From NCBI GenBank assembly GCA_964565405.1, contig CAZMEW010000008.1:1-42224 (forward strand): 42,224 nt of DNA. The letters are read 5' to 3'. The DNA is from UBA922 sp964565405. GTDB lineage: Bacteria; Patescibacteriota; Patescibacteriia; Magasanikbacterales; UBA922. The notes under the pieces are model-generated. The model did not search any database, was not told the DNA's origin, and saw only the letters and a list, made by a program, of their open reading frames with translations. The translations under genes and the position numbers were made by a program. Below, piece after piece: positions 7,492 through 16,500 of this stretch (position 1 is its first letter; each line of letters begins with the position of its first letter).

Positions 7492-7520
7492 AGTATAACA
7501 CCCCTGTATCTCCAAATCAA
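7492..7520 (-). promoter_or_regulatory. Promoter of nrdR
   Basis: Minus strand: TTGATT (7520-7515), 17-nt spacer, TATACT (7497-7492). It overlaps the 3' edge of the ftsZ terminator, an economical arrangement. Confidence 0.65.
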
Positions 7521-7548
7521 AACCCCCTCATCAAGAGAGGGGGTTTTA
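7515..7548 (-). terminator. Terminator of ftsZ
   Basis: AAAACCCCCTC pairs with GAGGGGGTTTT around a short loop (7519-7547), followed on the minus strand by a T-containing tail. It starts about 9 nt past the ftsZ stop. Confidence 0.85.
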
Positions 7549-7556
7549 CTCATCAA

Positions 7557-8837
7557 TTACATACCCATTTTCTTTCGAAGAAAGGTGGGAATTTCTAAAT
7601 CCTCATCATCTTCTATTTCAGCAGGTTTACGGACCGTCGCACCACCTTGGGGTGGTATTCGTTGGTGAGATAGGGTATCACTAGAAACAGTTTTCTTAGT
7701 AAACGATCCACGAGGTTCAGGAGTTGCAGATTTTACTTCTTCTTCTGCGGTCGCAGTTTCTTGAGTCTTTTTAGTGAACAATCCTGATTTTATTCCAAAT
7801 GGTCGAGCAGTAAATACCTCAAGCCCTGGATCAGTACTTGAGTCAAGTGTAATTTTATTCTCACGCTCATGTGTAAGCATATCTCGCTGATCAAAACCAG
7901 TCGCAACAACCGTAACACGAATATCTTCACCCATACGTTCATCAACAACTGCACCGAATATTACTTTCACATTTTCATCAGCTGAACTGGTAATTACCTT
8001 AGCCGCATCAGCCACTTCCTGCATTCCAAGACCGGCTCCACCAGTAATAGTAAAGAGTATACCTCGCGCTCCATCAATTGAAATTTCTAAAAGTGGACTT
8101 GAAATTGCCGCCTTCGCAGCCTCTATTGCCCGATTTTCTCCAGTTCCAGTACCAATACCCATAAGAGCTGACCCGGTATTACTCATGATCGTCTTTACAT
8201 CAGCAAAATCCACATTGATAAGCCCAGGAATAGTAACGAGTTCAGAAATTCCTTGCACACCCTGCTGCAGCACATCATCTACAATTTTAAATGCGTCAAG
8301 TAACGAAGTCTTTTTGTCAATAATTTGTAAAATACGATCATTCGGAATGGTGATAATTGTATCTACGTGCTGAATCAGTTGATTATACGCTTCTTCAGCA
8401 ATACTTTTTCTCTGCGGTCCTTCAAAAGAAAAGGGTTTTGTTACGACCGCAACCGTAAGAATTCCCATATCCTGTGCGATTGACGCAACAATTGGCGCAG
8501 CACCTGAACCTGTCCCACCCCCAAGTCCACACGTGATAAAAATCATGTCAGTATCTTTCAGTGCTTCCCTGATCTCATTCTGTGATTCTTCGGCGCTTCG
8601 CTTACCGAGTTCTGGATTCATACCAGCACCAAGTCCTCGAGTGACCGTTCTACCAATATGTATTTTCTTCGCCGCAGGATTATGATGGAGAGCCTGTACA
8701 TCAGTATTGAATGCCAAAAATTCAACCCCCCTAATATTACTTTCAACCATACGAGCAACAGCGGATCCGCCAGATCCGCCTACTCCCACGACTTTAATTT
8801 TTGCAAATGTTTCAATATCGGGTTTTACTTGAGGCAT
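7557..8837 (-). CDS. ftsZ: Cell division protein FtsZ
   Basis: 426 residues from the ATG at 8837 (MPQVKPDIETFAKIKVVG); an upstream TTG adds two residues but is less likely. FtsZ is the tubulin-like GTPase that forms the division ring. Visible are VVGVGGSGGSAVARM, the GTP-binding loop GGLGGGTGSGAAPIVA, the T7 loop NVDFADVKTIM, a long variable linker (about residues 310-405) rich in Thr/Glu/Pro, and the C-terminal peptide EIPTFLRKKM, which binds FtsA. It has its own promoter and terminator. There is a leader of roughly 65 nt and no clear Shine-Dalgarno site. Confidence 0.98.
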   Translation of the reverse strand: MPQVKPDIETFAKIKVVGVGGSGGSAVARMVESNIRGVEFLAFNTDVQALHHNPAAKKIHIGRTVTRGLGAGMNPELGKRSAEESQNEIREALKDTDMIFITCGLGGGTGSGAAPIVASIAQDMGILTVAVVTKPFSFEGPQRKSIAEEAYNQLIQHVDTIITIPNDRILQIIDKKTSLLDAFKIVDDVLQQGVQGISELVTIPGLINVDFADVKTIMSNTGSALMGIGTGTGENRAIEAAKAAISSPLLEISIDGARGILFTITGGAGLGMQEVADAAKVITSSADENVKVIFGAVVDERMGEDIRVTVVATGFDQRDMLTHERENKITLDSSTDPGLEVFTARPFGIKSGLFTKKTQETATAEEEVKSATPEPRGSFTKKTVSSDTLSHQRIPPQGGATVRKPAEIEDDEDLEIPTFLRKKMGM

Positions 8838-8909
8838 ACACAATCACTTATGAGTACAATTTGTATTCAGTTTATTATTATTTGAACAAGTATACAGGGA
8901 ACTACTACC

Positions 8910-8938
8910 AGTGTAAAGGTTTTGAATATCAGTGTCAA
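8910..8938 (-). promoter_or_regulatory. Promoter of ftsZ
   Basis: Minus strand: TTGACA (8938-8933), 17-nt spacer, TACACT (8915-8910). Transcription should start near 8903, giving a leader of about 65 nt. Confidence 0.75.
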
Positions 8939-8965
8939 GAAAACAAACCTCTAACTAAAAGAGTA

Positions 8966-8992
8966 AGAAAAAAACCTCCCACCAAGGGAGGT
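8966..8992 (-). terminator. Terminator of ftsA
   Basis: Minus strand: ACCTCCC-TTGGT-GGGAGGT followed by seven T. It separates ftsA from ftsZ, so the two are transcribed separately despite being adjacent. Confidence 0.9.
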
Positions 8993-9022
8993 CGAAAATA
9001 TCTGTATAAAATGATTACCCAA

Positions 9023-10282
9023 TTACGGCACTAAATTCTTAAAGATAGACCTTATTTTTTCACTAGCTTTGCCAAGTACATTGATAGAAGCAACTCTCTT
9101 TCCTGATGAATGAGTAAAAGCACTTCCCCATTTTACAAGACCAACCGCAGGTACAAAAGCAATATCATTCACCTTGTCACTAATACTTTCAATTGAAAGT
9201 GGATAGCCAATCTGACTAGGAAGAGCCAGGACTTCCTTAGCACAGTCAGTCAAACCTTGAATCTTCGATCCACCTCCCACAAACAAAGCTCCTGCAGGTA
9301 GCATCTGACTTCGACCAATTACCGAGAGCTCATCATCGACTTTTTCAAGAATTTCAGTGACGCGGGCTTCAATAATTTGAGCAATATAATAACGAGATAC
9401 AATTTCTGACTGGGCAGATCCAGAATTAAAAAGGTCAACAGTATCTTTTTTATTAAGTTTTTTACTTACACATTCACCATACTCGCACTTCACTTTCTCT
9501 GCAATATCAATAGAAGTTCGAAGACCCAAAGCTAAATCATTGGTGATATGAGATGAACCAATAGGAATAACAGCACTATGAATAACATCGCCATCTTCAT
9601 AGACAACCATGCTGGTGGTTGGCCCACCAATGTTGATCACAACGCAACCCAACTCTTTCTGACGAGGAGTGGCGACAACTTCTCCAGCTGCGAGTATCGA
9701 AAGTACAAAATCATCAATATCAACACCAGCACGATAAATGACTTTACTTAGATTTTTCACATGTGACGAGACGCTATGAATAATTTTTGTATCCACCTCC
9801 AGACGCATACCCGTCATGCCAACCGGATCCTTAATACCAGACTGTGTATCAACTGAGTAACTCCGAGGTAAAACATGAAGAATTTCATAATTAAGCGGGG
9901 TGGCTATATTTTTAGCTGCCTCGACAGCTCGCTCGATATCTTCCTCCGTAATCTCGCTATTGGCTCGGGAAACAGCAATAATACCCTTACTTTCTTGCGC
10001 AATAATCTGAGTACCAGAAACACCCACCCACACATGTTCAATGGGCAACCCGACAATCTTTTCTGCATGCTCAAGAGCGCTTGAAACCGAAGATACAGCA
10101 TCTTCAATACTGCCAATCTGGCCTTTTTGAATACCTTCGGAGGGAACCTCGGCCGCTCCGATAAGCTGCAATTCAGTTGCCATGTCGCGAGAAGATGTAA
10201 GTTGTCCTACCGCAACTCGAACTGCGGTAGACCCCACATCGAGCCCTACAATAATTTCTGTATGTACTTTACTGCGTGCCAT
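9023..10282 (-). CDS. ftsA: Cell division protein FtsA
   Basis: 419 residues, normal length. FtsA is an actin-like ATPase that anchors FtsZ to the membrane. It shows the phosphate-1 motif IIVGLDVGSTAVRVAVG, the 1C SHS2 insertion, VVINIGGPTTSMVVYEDG (phosphate 2), the adenosine motif FVGGGSKIQG, and a C-terminal amphipathic helix (SEKIRSIFKNLVP) that would bind the membrane. The promoter lies inside the 3' end of dgkA. No ftsQ or mur genes precede it; the usual division cluster is broken up here. Confidence 0.96.
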   Translation of the reverse strand: MARSKVHTEIIVGLDVGSTAVRVAVGQLTSSRDMATELQLIGAAEVPSEGIQKGQIGSIEDAVSSVSSALEHAEKIVGLPIEHVWVGVSGTQIIAQESKGIIAVSRANSEITEEDIERAVEAAKNIATPLNYEILHVLPRSYSVDTQSGIKDPVGMTGMRLEVDTKIIHSVSSHVKNLSKVIYRAGVDIDDFVLSILAAGEVVATPRQKELGCVVINIGGPTTSMVVYEDGDVIHSAVIPIGSSHITNDLALGLRTSIDIAEKVKCEYGECVSKKLNKKDTVDLFNSGSAQSEIVSRYYIAQIIEARVTEILEKVDDELSVIGRSQMLPAGALFVGGGSKIQGLTDCAKEVLALPSQIGYPLSIESISDKVNDIAFVPAVGLVKWGSAFTHSSGKRVASINVLGKASEKIRSIFKNLVP

Positions 10283-10306
10283 AGAATATGGTTACAATCA
10301 AGGGAT

Positions 10307-10335
10307 AGTATATCATTTATGACTAATAAGCTCAA
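10307..10335 (-). promoter_or_regulatory. Promoter of ftsA
   Basis: Minus strand: TTGAGC (10335-10330), 17-nt spacer, TATACT (10312-10307). The -35 box lies in the last codons of dgkA. It probably leaves an 18-nt leader. Confidence 0.65.
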
Positions 10336-10672
10336 CAATATACGGTATAAAAATAATACCCCCCACAATAAGGGAACCGAGCGAGGCGATCAATACCGCG
10401 CCTGCCATAATATCTTTGACCAATTCGACGTGCGGACTCAAACGTGGCTTCAAAAGATCTAAAAATATCTCAATCGTAGTGTTGAGAAGCTCAAGCACCA
10501 ACACAAACGCGATCATCATTGAGAGGATAATTTTCTCATACCCTTTCATGTGAAAAATAAAAGAAAGCACAAGGATTGCCAGACCAGCAAAACACTGAAA
10601 GCGAAAATTTCCCTCAGTGCGGTAGGTATGCACTATTCCTCGGGCTGCATAGTGGAAACTCTTGAAAGACAT
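10313..10672 (-). CDS. dgkA: Diacylglycerol/undecaprenol kinase family membrane protein
   Basis: 119 residues with three membrane helices (about 28-45, 48-68 and 92-113). The family signature is clear: ELLNTTIEIFLDLL followed by HVELVKDIMAGAVLIAS, with Glu, Asn and Lys-Asp of the active site. In Gram-positive-type bacteria such proteins phosphorylate undecaprenol to recycle the cell-wall lipid carrier; which lipid is used here cannot be told from sequence. It starts 9 nt after the ybeY stop, the usual ybeY-dgkA pairing, and is probably the last gene of an operon beginning at 13469. Confidence 0.93.
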   Translation of the reverse strand: MSFKSFHYAARGIVHTYRTEGNFRFQCFAGLAILVLSFIFHMKGYEKIILSMMIAFVLVLELLNTTIEIFLDLLKPRLSPHVELVKDIMAGAVLIASLGSLIVGGIIFIPYIVELISHK

Positions 10673-10681
10673 ACATTCAAT

Positions 10682-11131
10682 TTAAAGTAATTCAAAAAGT
10701 AACTTTTCTTGTAAAGCGAACATCTGACGAGCCTCCTTCTTGGCAACGTGATCATACCCCAAAATATGCAGTACTCCGTGTACAAGCATGCGGATAAATT
10801 CCTCTCGGGGTGAAATGTTAAAATCACGTGCCTGTCGTTCGATCTGGGCGCCTGAAAGAAAAATATCCCCCAATTCCTGTGTATCAGTAAACACAGACTC
10901 ACCTTCATGCAAAGGAAACGTAAGCACGTCAGTAGTAGAATGTTTACCTCGGTATTGAGAATTAAGTGAACGCATACGCGTATCCCCAATGCAATGAATA
11001 CTGACAGAGCCGGATACTCTGAGTTTGCGCAAAATATGAGATACTAGACGTATAATTTCTGATGCTCCCACGGGAGTTGACGCAACGGTTATAAAAACCA
11101 AAATTTCGCTACCTCTATCTTTCACAGTCAT
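10682..11131 (-). CDS. ybeY: Endoribonuclease YbeY
   Basis: 149 residues. YbeY is a zinc-dependent single-strand RNase in 16S rRNA 3' maturation and ribosome quality control. The metal motif HGVLHILGYDH is present (H118, H122, H128), with the conserved STTDVLTFPL and GDIFLS segments before it. It lies 11 nt downstream of a calcium-binding membrane protein gene and 9 nt upstream of dgkA, so these housekeeping genes appear to be transcribed with surface genes. Confidence 0.96.
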   Translation of the reverse strand: MTVKDRGSEILVFITVASTPVGASEIIRLVSHILRKLRVSGSVSIHCIGDTRMRSLNSQYRGKHSTTDVLTFPLHEGESVFTDTQELGDIFLSGAQIERQARDFNISPREEFIRMLVHGVLHILGYDHVAKKEARQMFALQEKLLFELL

Positions 11132-11142
11132 ACAATAAATAA

Positions 11143-12267
11143 TTAAGGAGAAGTCGAAGATACTGAATTAGGTGTAGAGGTTAAATTTTCAGAACTCTGT
11201 ATAGGTACCTGTTCGGGAATCGTTCTCGTAGTTGCTGTTGGTCTAAAACTCTGGTACACCATCTGCATAGTCGAACGATATGGTATGGGTGCCGTAGATT
11301 CAGGTTGGTGATACAGAATGACAAAAACAAAAGAACTCGTATCAAAATAAACCACCAATCCATCACTCCGCTTGAATCCTTCAACCCCAAAACGATTGGT
11401 AAACGAAGTAAGTAGATTAAACTGTTGATCAGGTGCATTCGCTTGAAACCATTGAGAAAAAGTATCACCTGAATTTTTTTGGAATACACGAATTTCAATA
11501 AACTCACCACCAATCGAACTCAACAGTACTTGTTTTTCTTCAGGATCTACTGCACCTTTTTGCCACTGCAGCGGATAATACAGCCGATACTCCGAAAAAG
11601 GATTGACATATTCACGAACCAATCCTGAATCAATAAGTTTGACTGGAGCAGCACCTCGGGGATTATACAAATTAATCAATTCTTGTCCATCATAATATCC
11701 ATCAACATCTGTATCCCATGTACCACTATCAATACCAAAGAGCGCTTCCTCAATATCGGTCAATTGATCAAGATCCACATCAGCGCTGTTCGCCAAATTG
11801 ACTGATGGAAATTCAAGAAAGTTAGAAATCAGTGAAGGCGTGGTAGTAGGAGCAGGACCAATCGTACTCGAACTAATAGTGCTTGTTGTTTGCGTAGAAT
11901 TTACTTGGGAAATCGAAGGGATTACCGGTATCCGATCACTAGTTTCAACAGGAGGATTGGACATCGTAGAATTCCGTGCAGCGCGATATTGCAAAATATA
12001 ATACGCAGAAGCACCTCCGATTACAAGAATGCCCAAAAAACCAACTATCACGATGATGGGAAATCGTCGCTTAGAAGCTCCTGGTGATGAAGGGGTGGAT
12101 ATGGCTGGCGCAATTCGTGTTACATCTTTCGACTTACTCGTCGATACTTGTTCATAAATAACAGGATTATTACCTCCATAAAAAGCATCAGGAATCTTAT
12201 GGATATCTAAACCATTCTCGACAAGAGAAGGAGTTTGTACAGTCTTCTGTGAGCCAAACAGTCGCAT
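11143..12267 (-). CDS. Membrane protein with calcium-binding repeat and PsbP-like domain
   Basis: 374 residues. A cytoplasmic region (1-70, Ser/Pro-rich) precedes one membrane helix (FPIIVIVGFLGILVIGGASA, about 69-90), a Ser/Thr-rich extracellular stalk, and a degenerate thrombospondin-type-3 pair (VDLDQLTDIEE and DTDVDGYYDGQE). A C-terminal domain begins near residue 218 with FSEYRLYYPLQWQ, which resembles the PsbP/DUF1795-like fold. It is the third of three consecutive paralogous membrane proteins with DxDxDG repeats. Gaps to neighbours are 8 and 11 nt, hence an operon. The function is unknown; binding Ca2+ at the cell surface is a family-based inference. Confidence 0.7.
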   Translation of the reverse strand: MRLFGSQKTVQTPSLVENGLDIHKIPDAFYGGNNPVIYEQVSTSKSKDVTRIAPAISTPSSPGASKRRFPIIVIVGFLGILVIGGASAYYILQYRAARNSTMSNPPVETSDRIPVIPSISQVNSTQTTSTISSSTIGPAPTTTPSLISNFLEFPSVNLANSADVDLDQLTDIEEALFGIDSGTWDTDVDGYYDGQELINLYNPRGAAPVKLIDSGLVREYVNPFSEYRLYYPLQWQKGAVDPEEKQVLLSSIGGEFIEIRVFQKNSGDTFSQWFQANAPDQQFNLLTSFTNRFGVEGFKRSDGLVVYFDTSSFVFVILYHQPESTAPIPYRSTMQMVYQSFRPTATTRTIPEQVPIQSSENLTSTPNSVSSTSP

Positions 12268-12275
12268 AGAAAAAA

Positions 12276-13106
12276 TTATGGCGACGTTGTAGAACTACCC
12301 GATGTTGAAGTAGGGGTCTCAAATAATTTACCTGTATCTAGAGGATTATACCCATTTTTAATTTCGACTCCATCCCCATACCCATCGCGATCAGTATCAA
12401 ATATGAGAGGATCGGTTCTCCAAATCATGATTTCATCTCCATCTGATAGTTCGTCAGCATCAGTATCCCAATTAAGAGTATTGGTGCCATACCCTGCTTC
12501 ATCAACATCAGATACTCCATCACTATCAGTATCAACAGGTTCACCAAACAAAATAGTGTCTTCAGTGGTATTTGTAGAAGAAGTGTTCGTATCGGATGTC
12601 GTGTCTGGAGTTGTATCAGGCGTAGTAACCGTATCCGGAGTAATGAAGTTATTATTTTCGGTAGCATTATTTTTTATAAAAGAAGTGTAGATATATAAAC
12701 TTCCAAATCCAAGAAGAATAAGAACTGCAAGTGTAATGACCAAACCGAGAATTTTTCCACCACTAAACGGAGCTTCTTGGGGCACTTCCGCTGACTGTGG
12801 AATCTGACCTGCCCCCTGTTCTTCAGCCAAGAATGGGGCAGAAGGTGTACGTAGTGTATAAGTTGGGGAAGTTGTTGGGGTAGAACTAGTAGAACGAGGC
12901 GGAGTAGAAGAATCTTCAATCGAATCAGTATTCGTCTTTGGCTTCAAAACACCAGCATTCAGCGCGGTATTAACTACCGGTGCAGGAATTGACGTCTCAG
13001 ATGAATCAGGGACGGAATCCGTGTGTTCAAACATATCTTCCAACTCTCCCAATGGTAGATTCGGTGGTGTTGTGCCAGATTTTGGAGGTTGCACATCATC
13101 AAACAT
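12276..13106 (-). CDS. Membrane protein with thrombospondin-type-3 calcium-binding repeats
   Basis: 276 residues. Domain order: acidic/proline-rich cytoplasmic part (1-115), one membrane helix (ILGLVITLAVLILLGFGSLY, about 119-140), a Thr/Asp-rich linker made of TPDT-like repeats, then three repeats with the calcium-loop pattern (DTDSDGVSDVDE, DTDADELSDGDE, DTDRDGYGDGVE) and a Ser/Thr tail. The middle copy has Glu where Gly is usual. It shares architecture with the genes before and after it. No enzymatic domain is visible; a Ca2+-stabilised extracellular stalk or adhesin is likely. Confidence 0.75.
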   Translation of the reverse strand: MFDDVQPPKSGTTPPNLPLGELEDMFEHTDSVPDSSETSIPAPVVNTALNAGVLKPKTNTDSIEDSSTPPRSTSSTPTTSPTYTLRTPSAPFLAEEQGAGQIPQSAEVPQEAPFSGGKILGLVITLAVLILLGFGSLYIYTSFIKNNATENNNFITPDTVTTPDTTPDTTSDTNTSSTNTTEDTILFGEPVDTDSDGVSDVDEAGYGTNTLNWDTDADELSDGDEIMIWRTDPLIFDTDRDGYGDGVEIKNGYNPLDTGKLFETPTSTSGSSTTSP

Positions 13107-13124
13107 AGTATGTTTAATAAAAAA

Positions 13125-13469
13125 TTATTGGTTTGTTACTGGTTTTTCAAGTGGACTATGTCCTTCAAGTAATTCGAGCCCATCCAAAAATCCATCACCA
13201 TCGGTGTCAGAATTTTTCGGATCAGTCTTATACACTTCGATTTCCAATCGATCAGGGACCGAATCTCCATCCGTATCTGTTTCTTCTGGATTGGTTCCCA
13301 TTTCTTGTTCTTGGCTATCCAGTATTCCATCGCCATCTTTATCAGTTTTGTACCATTCAGGAATCACCTGTTGAGAAACAGGGGTTCGAAAAAAATACCA
13401 CCAAATTCCGTATCCAAAAATGGCAAGAAATACGAACGCACTGACAATAATGAAAGTTCTCTTAGACAT
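13125..13469 (-). CDS. Short membrane protein with thrombospondin-type-3 repeats
   Basis: 114 residues: an N-terminal membrane anchor (FIIVSAFVFLAIFGYGIWWYFF, about 5-26) and three calcium loops (DKDGDGILDSQE, DTDGDSVPDRLE, DTDGDGFLDGLE). It is the first gene of the 13469-to-10313 operon. A promoter with an extended -10 (TGATATACT) lies 17 nt before the ATG. It looks like the minimal version of the two larger paralogues that follow, without the cytoplasmic extension. Confidence 0.75.
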   Translation of the reverse strand: MSKRTFIIVSAFVFLAIFGYGIWWYFFRTPVSQQVIPEWYKTDKDGDGILDSQEQEMGTNPEETDTDGDSVPDRLEIEVYKTDPKNSDTDGDGFLDGLELLEGHSPLEKPVTNQ

Positions 13470-13486
13470 AGGTCAGATTGTCATAA

Positions 13487-13513
13487 AGTATATCATACTT
13501 AGAAGCGAGTGAA
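13487..13513 (-). promoter_or_regulatory. Probable extended -10 promoter of the calcium-binding operon
   Basis: Minus strand: TGA directly before TATACT (13492-13487), an extended -10 box. A weak -35 (TTCACT) stands 15 nt upstream. Predicted leader of about 10 nt. Confidence 0.5.
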
Positions 13514-13551
13514 TATTGCGGGTCAAATATACGCTTACTTACAATACACTA

Positions 13552-16500
13552 CTAACCACCCGCTTGATTTATCGTGACCGTTCGCGTTACCCCACCTCCG
13601 GTAATACTGACAGTCCCAATTCGAGCAGGAGAACCTGCGGGGTTAGTATTATAAAAGATGGAAACCGTTTGTGTGTTAATGGTATTTGGAGCTGAAGGAG
13701 TCAACCACGCGGTATTACTACCCAAACTCCAATCCAGATTCGATGACACAGTAACTGAAATAGTACCCGAACCCTTAGAAACGTTTACCACGGTGGGGGT
13801 TACAGAAAGAAAATCTTGATTTATNNNNNNNNNNNNNNNNNNNNNNNNNNNNNNNNNNNNNNNNNNNNNNNNNNNNNNNNNNNNNNNNNNNNNNNNNNNN
13901 NNNNNNNNNNNNNNNNNNNNNNNNCGTAACCGTTCGCGTTACCCCACCTCCGGTAATAGTAACAGTCCCACTTCGACTCGCATTCGTGTCATTATTAGTA
14001 TAAGCAATAGGAATATTTCGATTACCTGACCCATTCGTAGTCGAAAAACCAAACCAGCTTGTATTCTCACTTAAACTCCAAGTTTGATTTGAAACAATGG
14101 AGATTGCATCACTACCATCAGGTGCGACATCTAATGTTATAGTTGCAGGACTTGCGTTAAGAAATCCTTGATTTATCGTAACCGTTCGCGTTACCCCACC
14201 TCCGGTAATAGTAACAGTCCCACTTCGACTCACTGTACCATTATTAGCGTCATAAGAAATAGTCACTGTTGTTCCATTTGTTGAGCCACTAGCAGGTGAA
14301 ACTGACGTGATCCAGGAAACATTTTCACTCACTGTCCAGTTTGCATTTGAAGTAATCGTAAATGATGAATTCCCTGCAGCAGGGCCAACAGTAAATGATG
14401 CGGGAGTAATAGATAACATGCCCTGAGTTACTGTAATAGTTCGAGTAAAACCACCACCACTAATCGTGATATCGCCACTTCGAACCAAATTTGACGTATT
14501 TTCACTATAAGCAATAGTTAATGTTCCATTTGTTGAGCCACTAGCAGGTGAAACTGACGTGATCCATGGTAAATTCTCAGTCACTGTCCATGCAACATTT
14601 GACGATACACTAACCGACGAATTGCCTGCTGCCGCACCAATGTCCAATGTTGCAGGATTAACTAAAAGAATATTTGCCCCAGCTTGTGTAACAGTAATAG
14701 TCTGTGTAATTCCTCCACCCGTAATAGTAACAGTTCCAGTACGAGGCGAAGCTGAGACATTTGCTTGAGTAGTAATAAAATTAAATGTAACACCAACACC
14801 CGTACCCGAACCACTCGAAGGAGAAATACTAAGCCAGGATAAAGTTTCGGTTGCTGTCCATGCAACATTTGATGTTACTGTTATTGAATCCGTACTATTT
14901 ACAGCTGCTCCAACGTTTGCTGTATTTCTAGATACTGTAAGGGAAGCAGCAGTTCCTGACTGCTTCACCGTAATAGTCTGGGCAGTTGCTCCTGATCCTG
15001 AGANNNNNNNNNNNNNNNNNNNNNNNNNNNNNNNNNNNNNNNNNNNNNNNNNNNNNNNNNNNNNNNNNNNNNNNNNNNNNNNNNNNNNNNNNNNNNNNNN
15101 NNNTACTATTTGCAGCAGCAGGAAGAGTGATCGTAGTTTTGTTTACTGAAAGAGATGGTGCAGTTCCGGCTTGTGTAACAGTAACAGTCTGCGTAATTCC
15201 TCCACCCGTAATAGTAACAGTTCCAGTGCGAGGCGAAGCTGAAGTATTAGCAGAAAGTGCGCTAATCGTTATATTTGCATTATTTGACCCACTAATTTGT
15301 GACAAAGTCAGCCACGACTGATCATCCGTCACAGTCCAACTTATGTTCGAAGTTATAGCAACCACAGCATTACTACCATTAGCGGCCGCGAGATTCACAG
15401 TTGTAGGAGAAACACTGAGACTTGGTGCAGTTCCTGACTGCTTCACCGTAATAGTCTGGGCAGTTGCTCCTGATCCTGAGACCGTAATCGTGCCGAGTGT
15501 TCGCTCTGCTGCACTCGTATTAGCAGTTACTGCTTTGATAGTTAGGGCTCCTCCACCACTCCCACCATTTGCAGGTGTAACTGTAACCAACGATGAGTTA
15601 CTCGATGCCGCCGTCCAGTTAATATTCGCACTAACCGTGACAGATGAGTCACTACTATTTGCAGCAGCAGGAAGAGTGATCGTAGTTTTGTTTACTGAAA
15701 GAGATGGAAGAGTACATGTCGGGTAATTAGTTGCACCATTTGCACATGTAGGAGTTGTCCCAGCAGCCTGCGTAATAGTAATAGTTTTTGTCACTCCAGC
15801 AGCAGCTACGATAACAGTCCCTACTCTACTAGACGGATCCGGATTTGGATTATAGTTAATAGTAATTCTCCCCTCTCCTGAACCGCTAAGAGAGCTTACA
15901 CTCAGCCAGCTTACACTCTCGCTGACCACCCAATCTTTATTTGAATAAATATCAAATTGACTACTACCTGCTGCAGCTCCAACACTCAATGCCTGAGGAG
16001 AAACCGTAAGTAGAGTTGCTGAAAATGGTACTGGAGCCCCGCCATCACATTGAGTAGTATCAGGCATGTTTCTTCTCACCTCACATTGATTCGAAACAAT
16101 TGCGCCATCAGTTCCTACAGGCTGAATAACAAACTGCCTATTCGTAAGACCTAGTGAAGTCTGGGTTCCCGTAATAACCAAATTAAACACGTGCCAATAC
16201 CTCGCAAGTGAATATGCACTTGGTACGGCGTCTTTCAGTGAGAATGAATAAGTCGGTTGATAAATCGAAAGGTCAGGAACCTGTCCTTCATGATAAGTAT
16301 ACACATCCACCCATAATTCATAATCTTTTAATTGATTGATCGGTCCATTAGGAGAGGTGACATAAAATCCAAGGGGTTTTACCGAATTTAAAGCAGTAGA
16401 TATCGTAACTGCCTGTACTGCAGTAACCGTTGAAGTAGGATTGAGAAACTTATGCATGATCAATTGTTTAGCTGCGTCAGGACAGTTGGTCGCTACATAA

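Noticed and set aside
13560..15700. CRISPR-like array
   Set aside because: The repeats are in-frame BACON protein repeats of about 240-280 bp, not short direct repeats with unique spacers.
14986..15726. Plus-strand open frames across the BACON array
   Set aside because: They are antisense shadows of a repetitive gene, with hydrophobic low-complexity translations and no start context.
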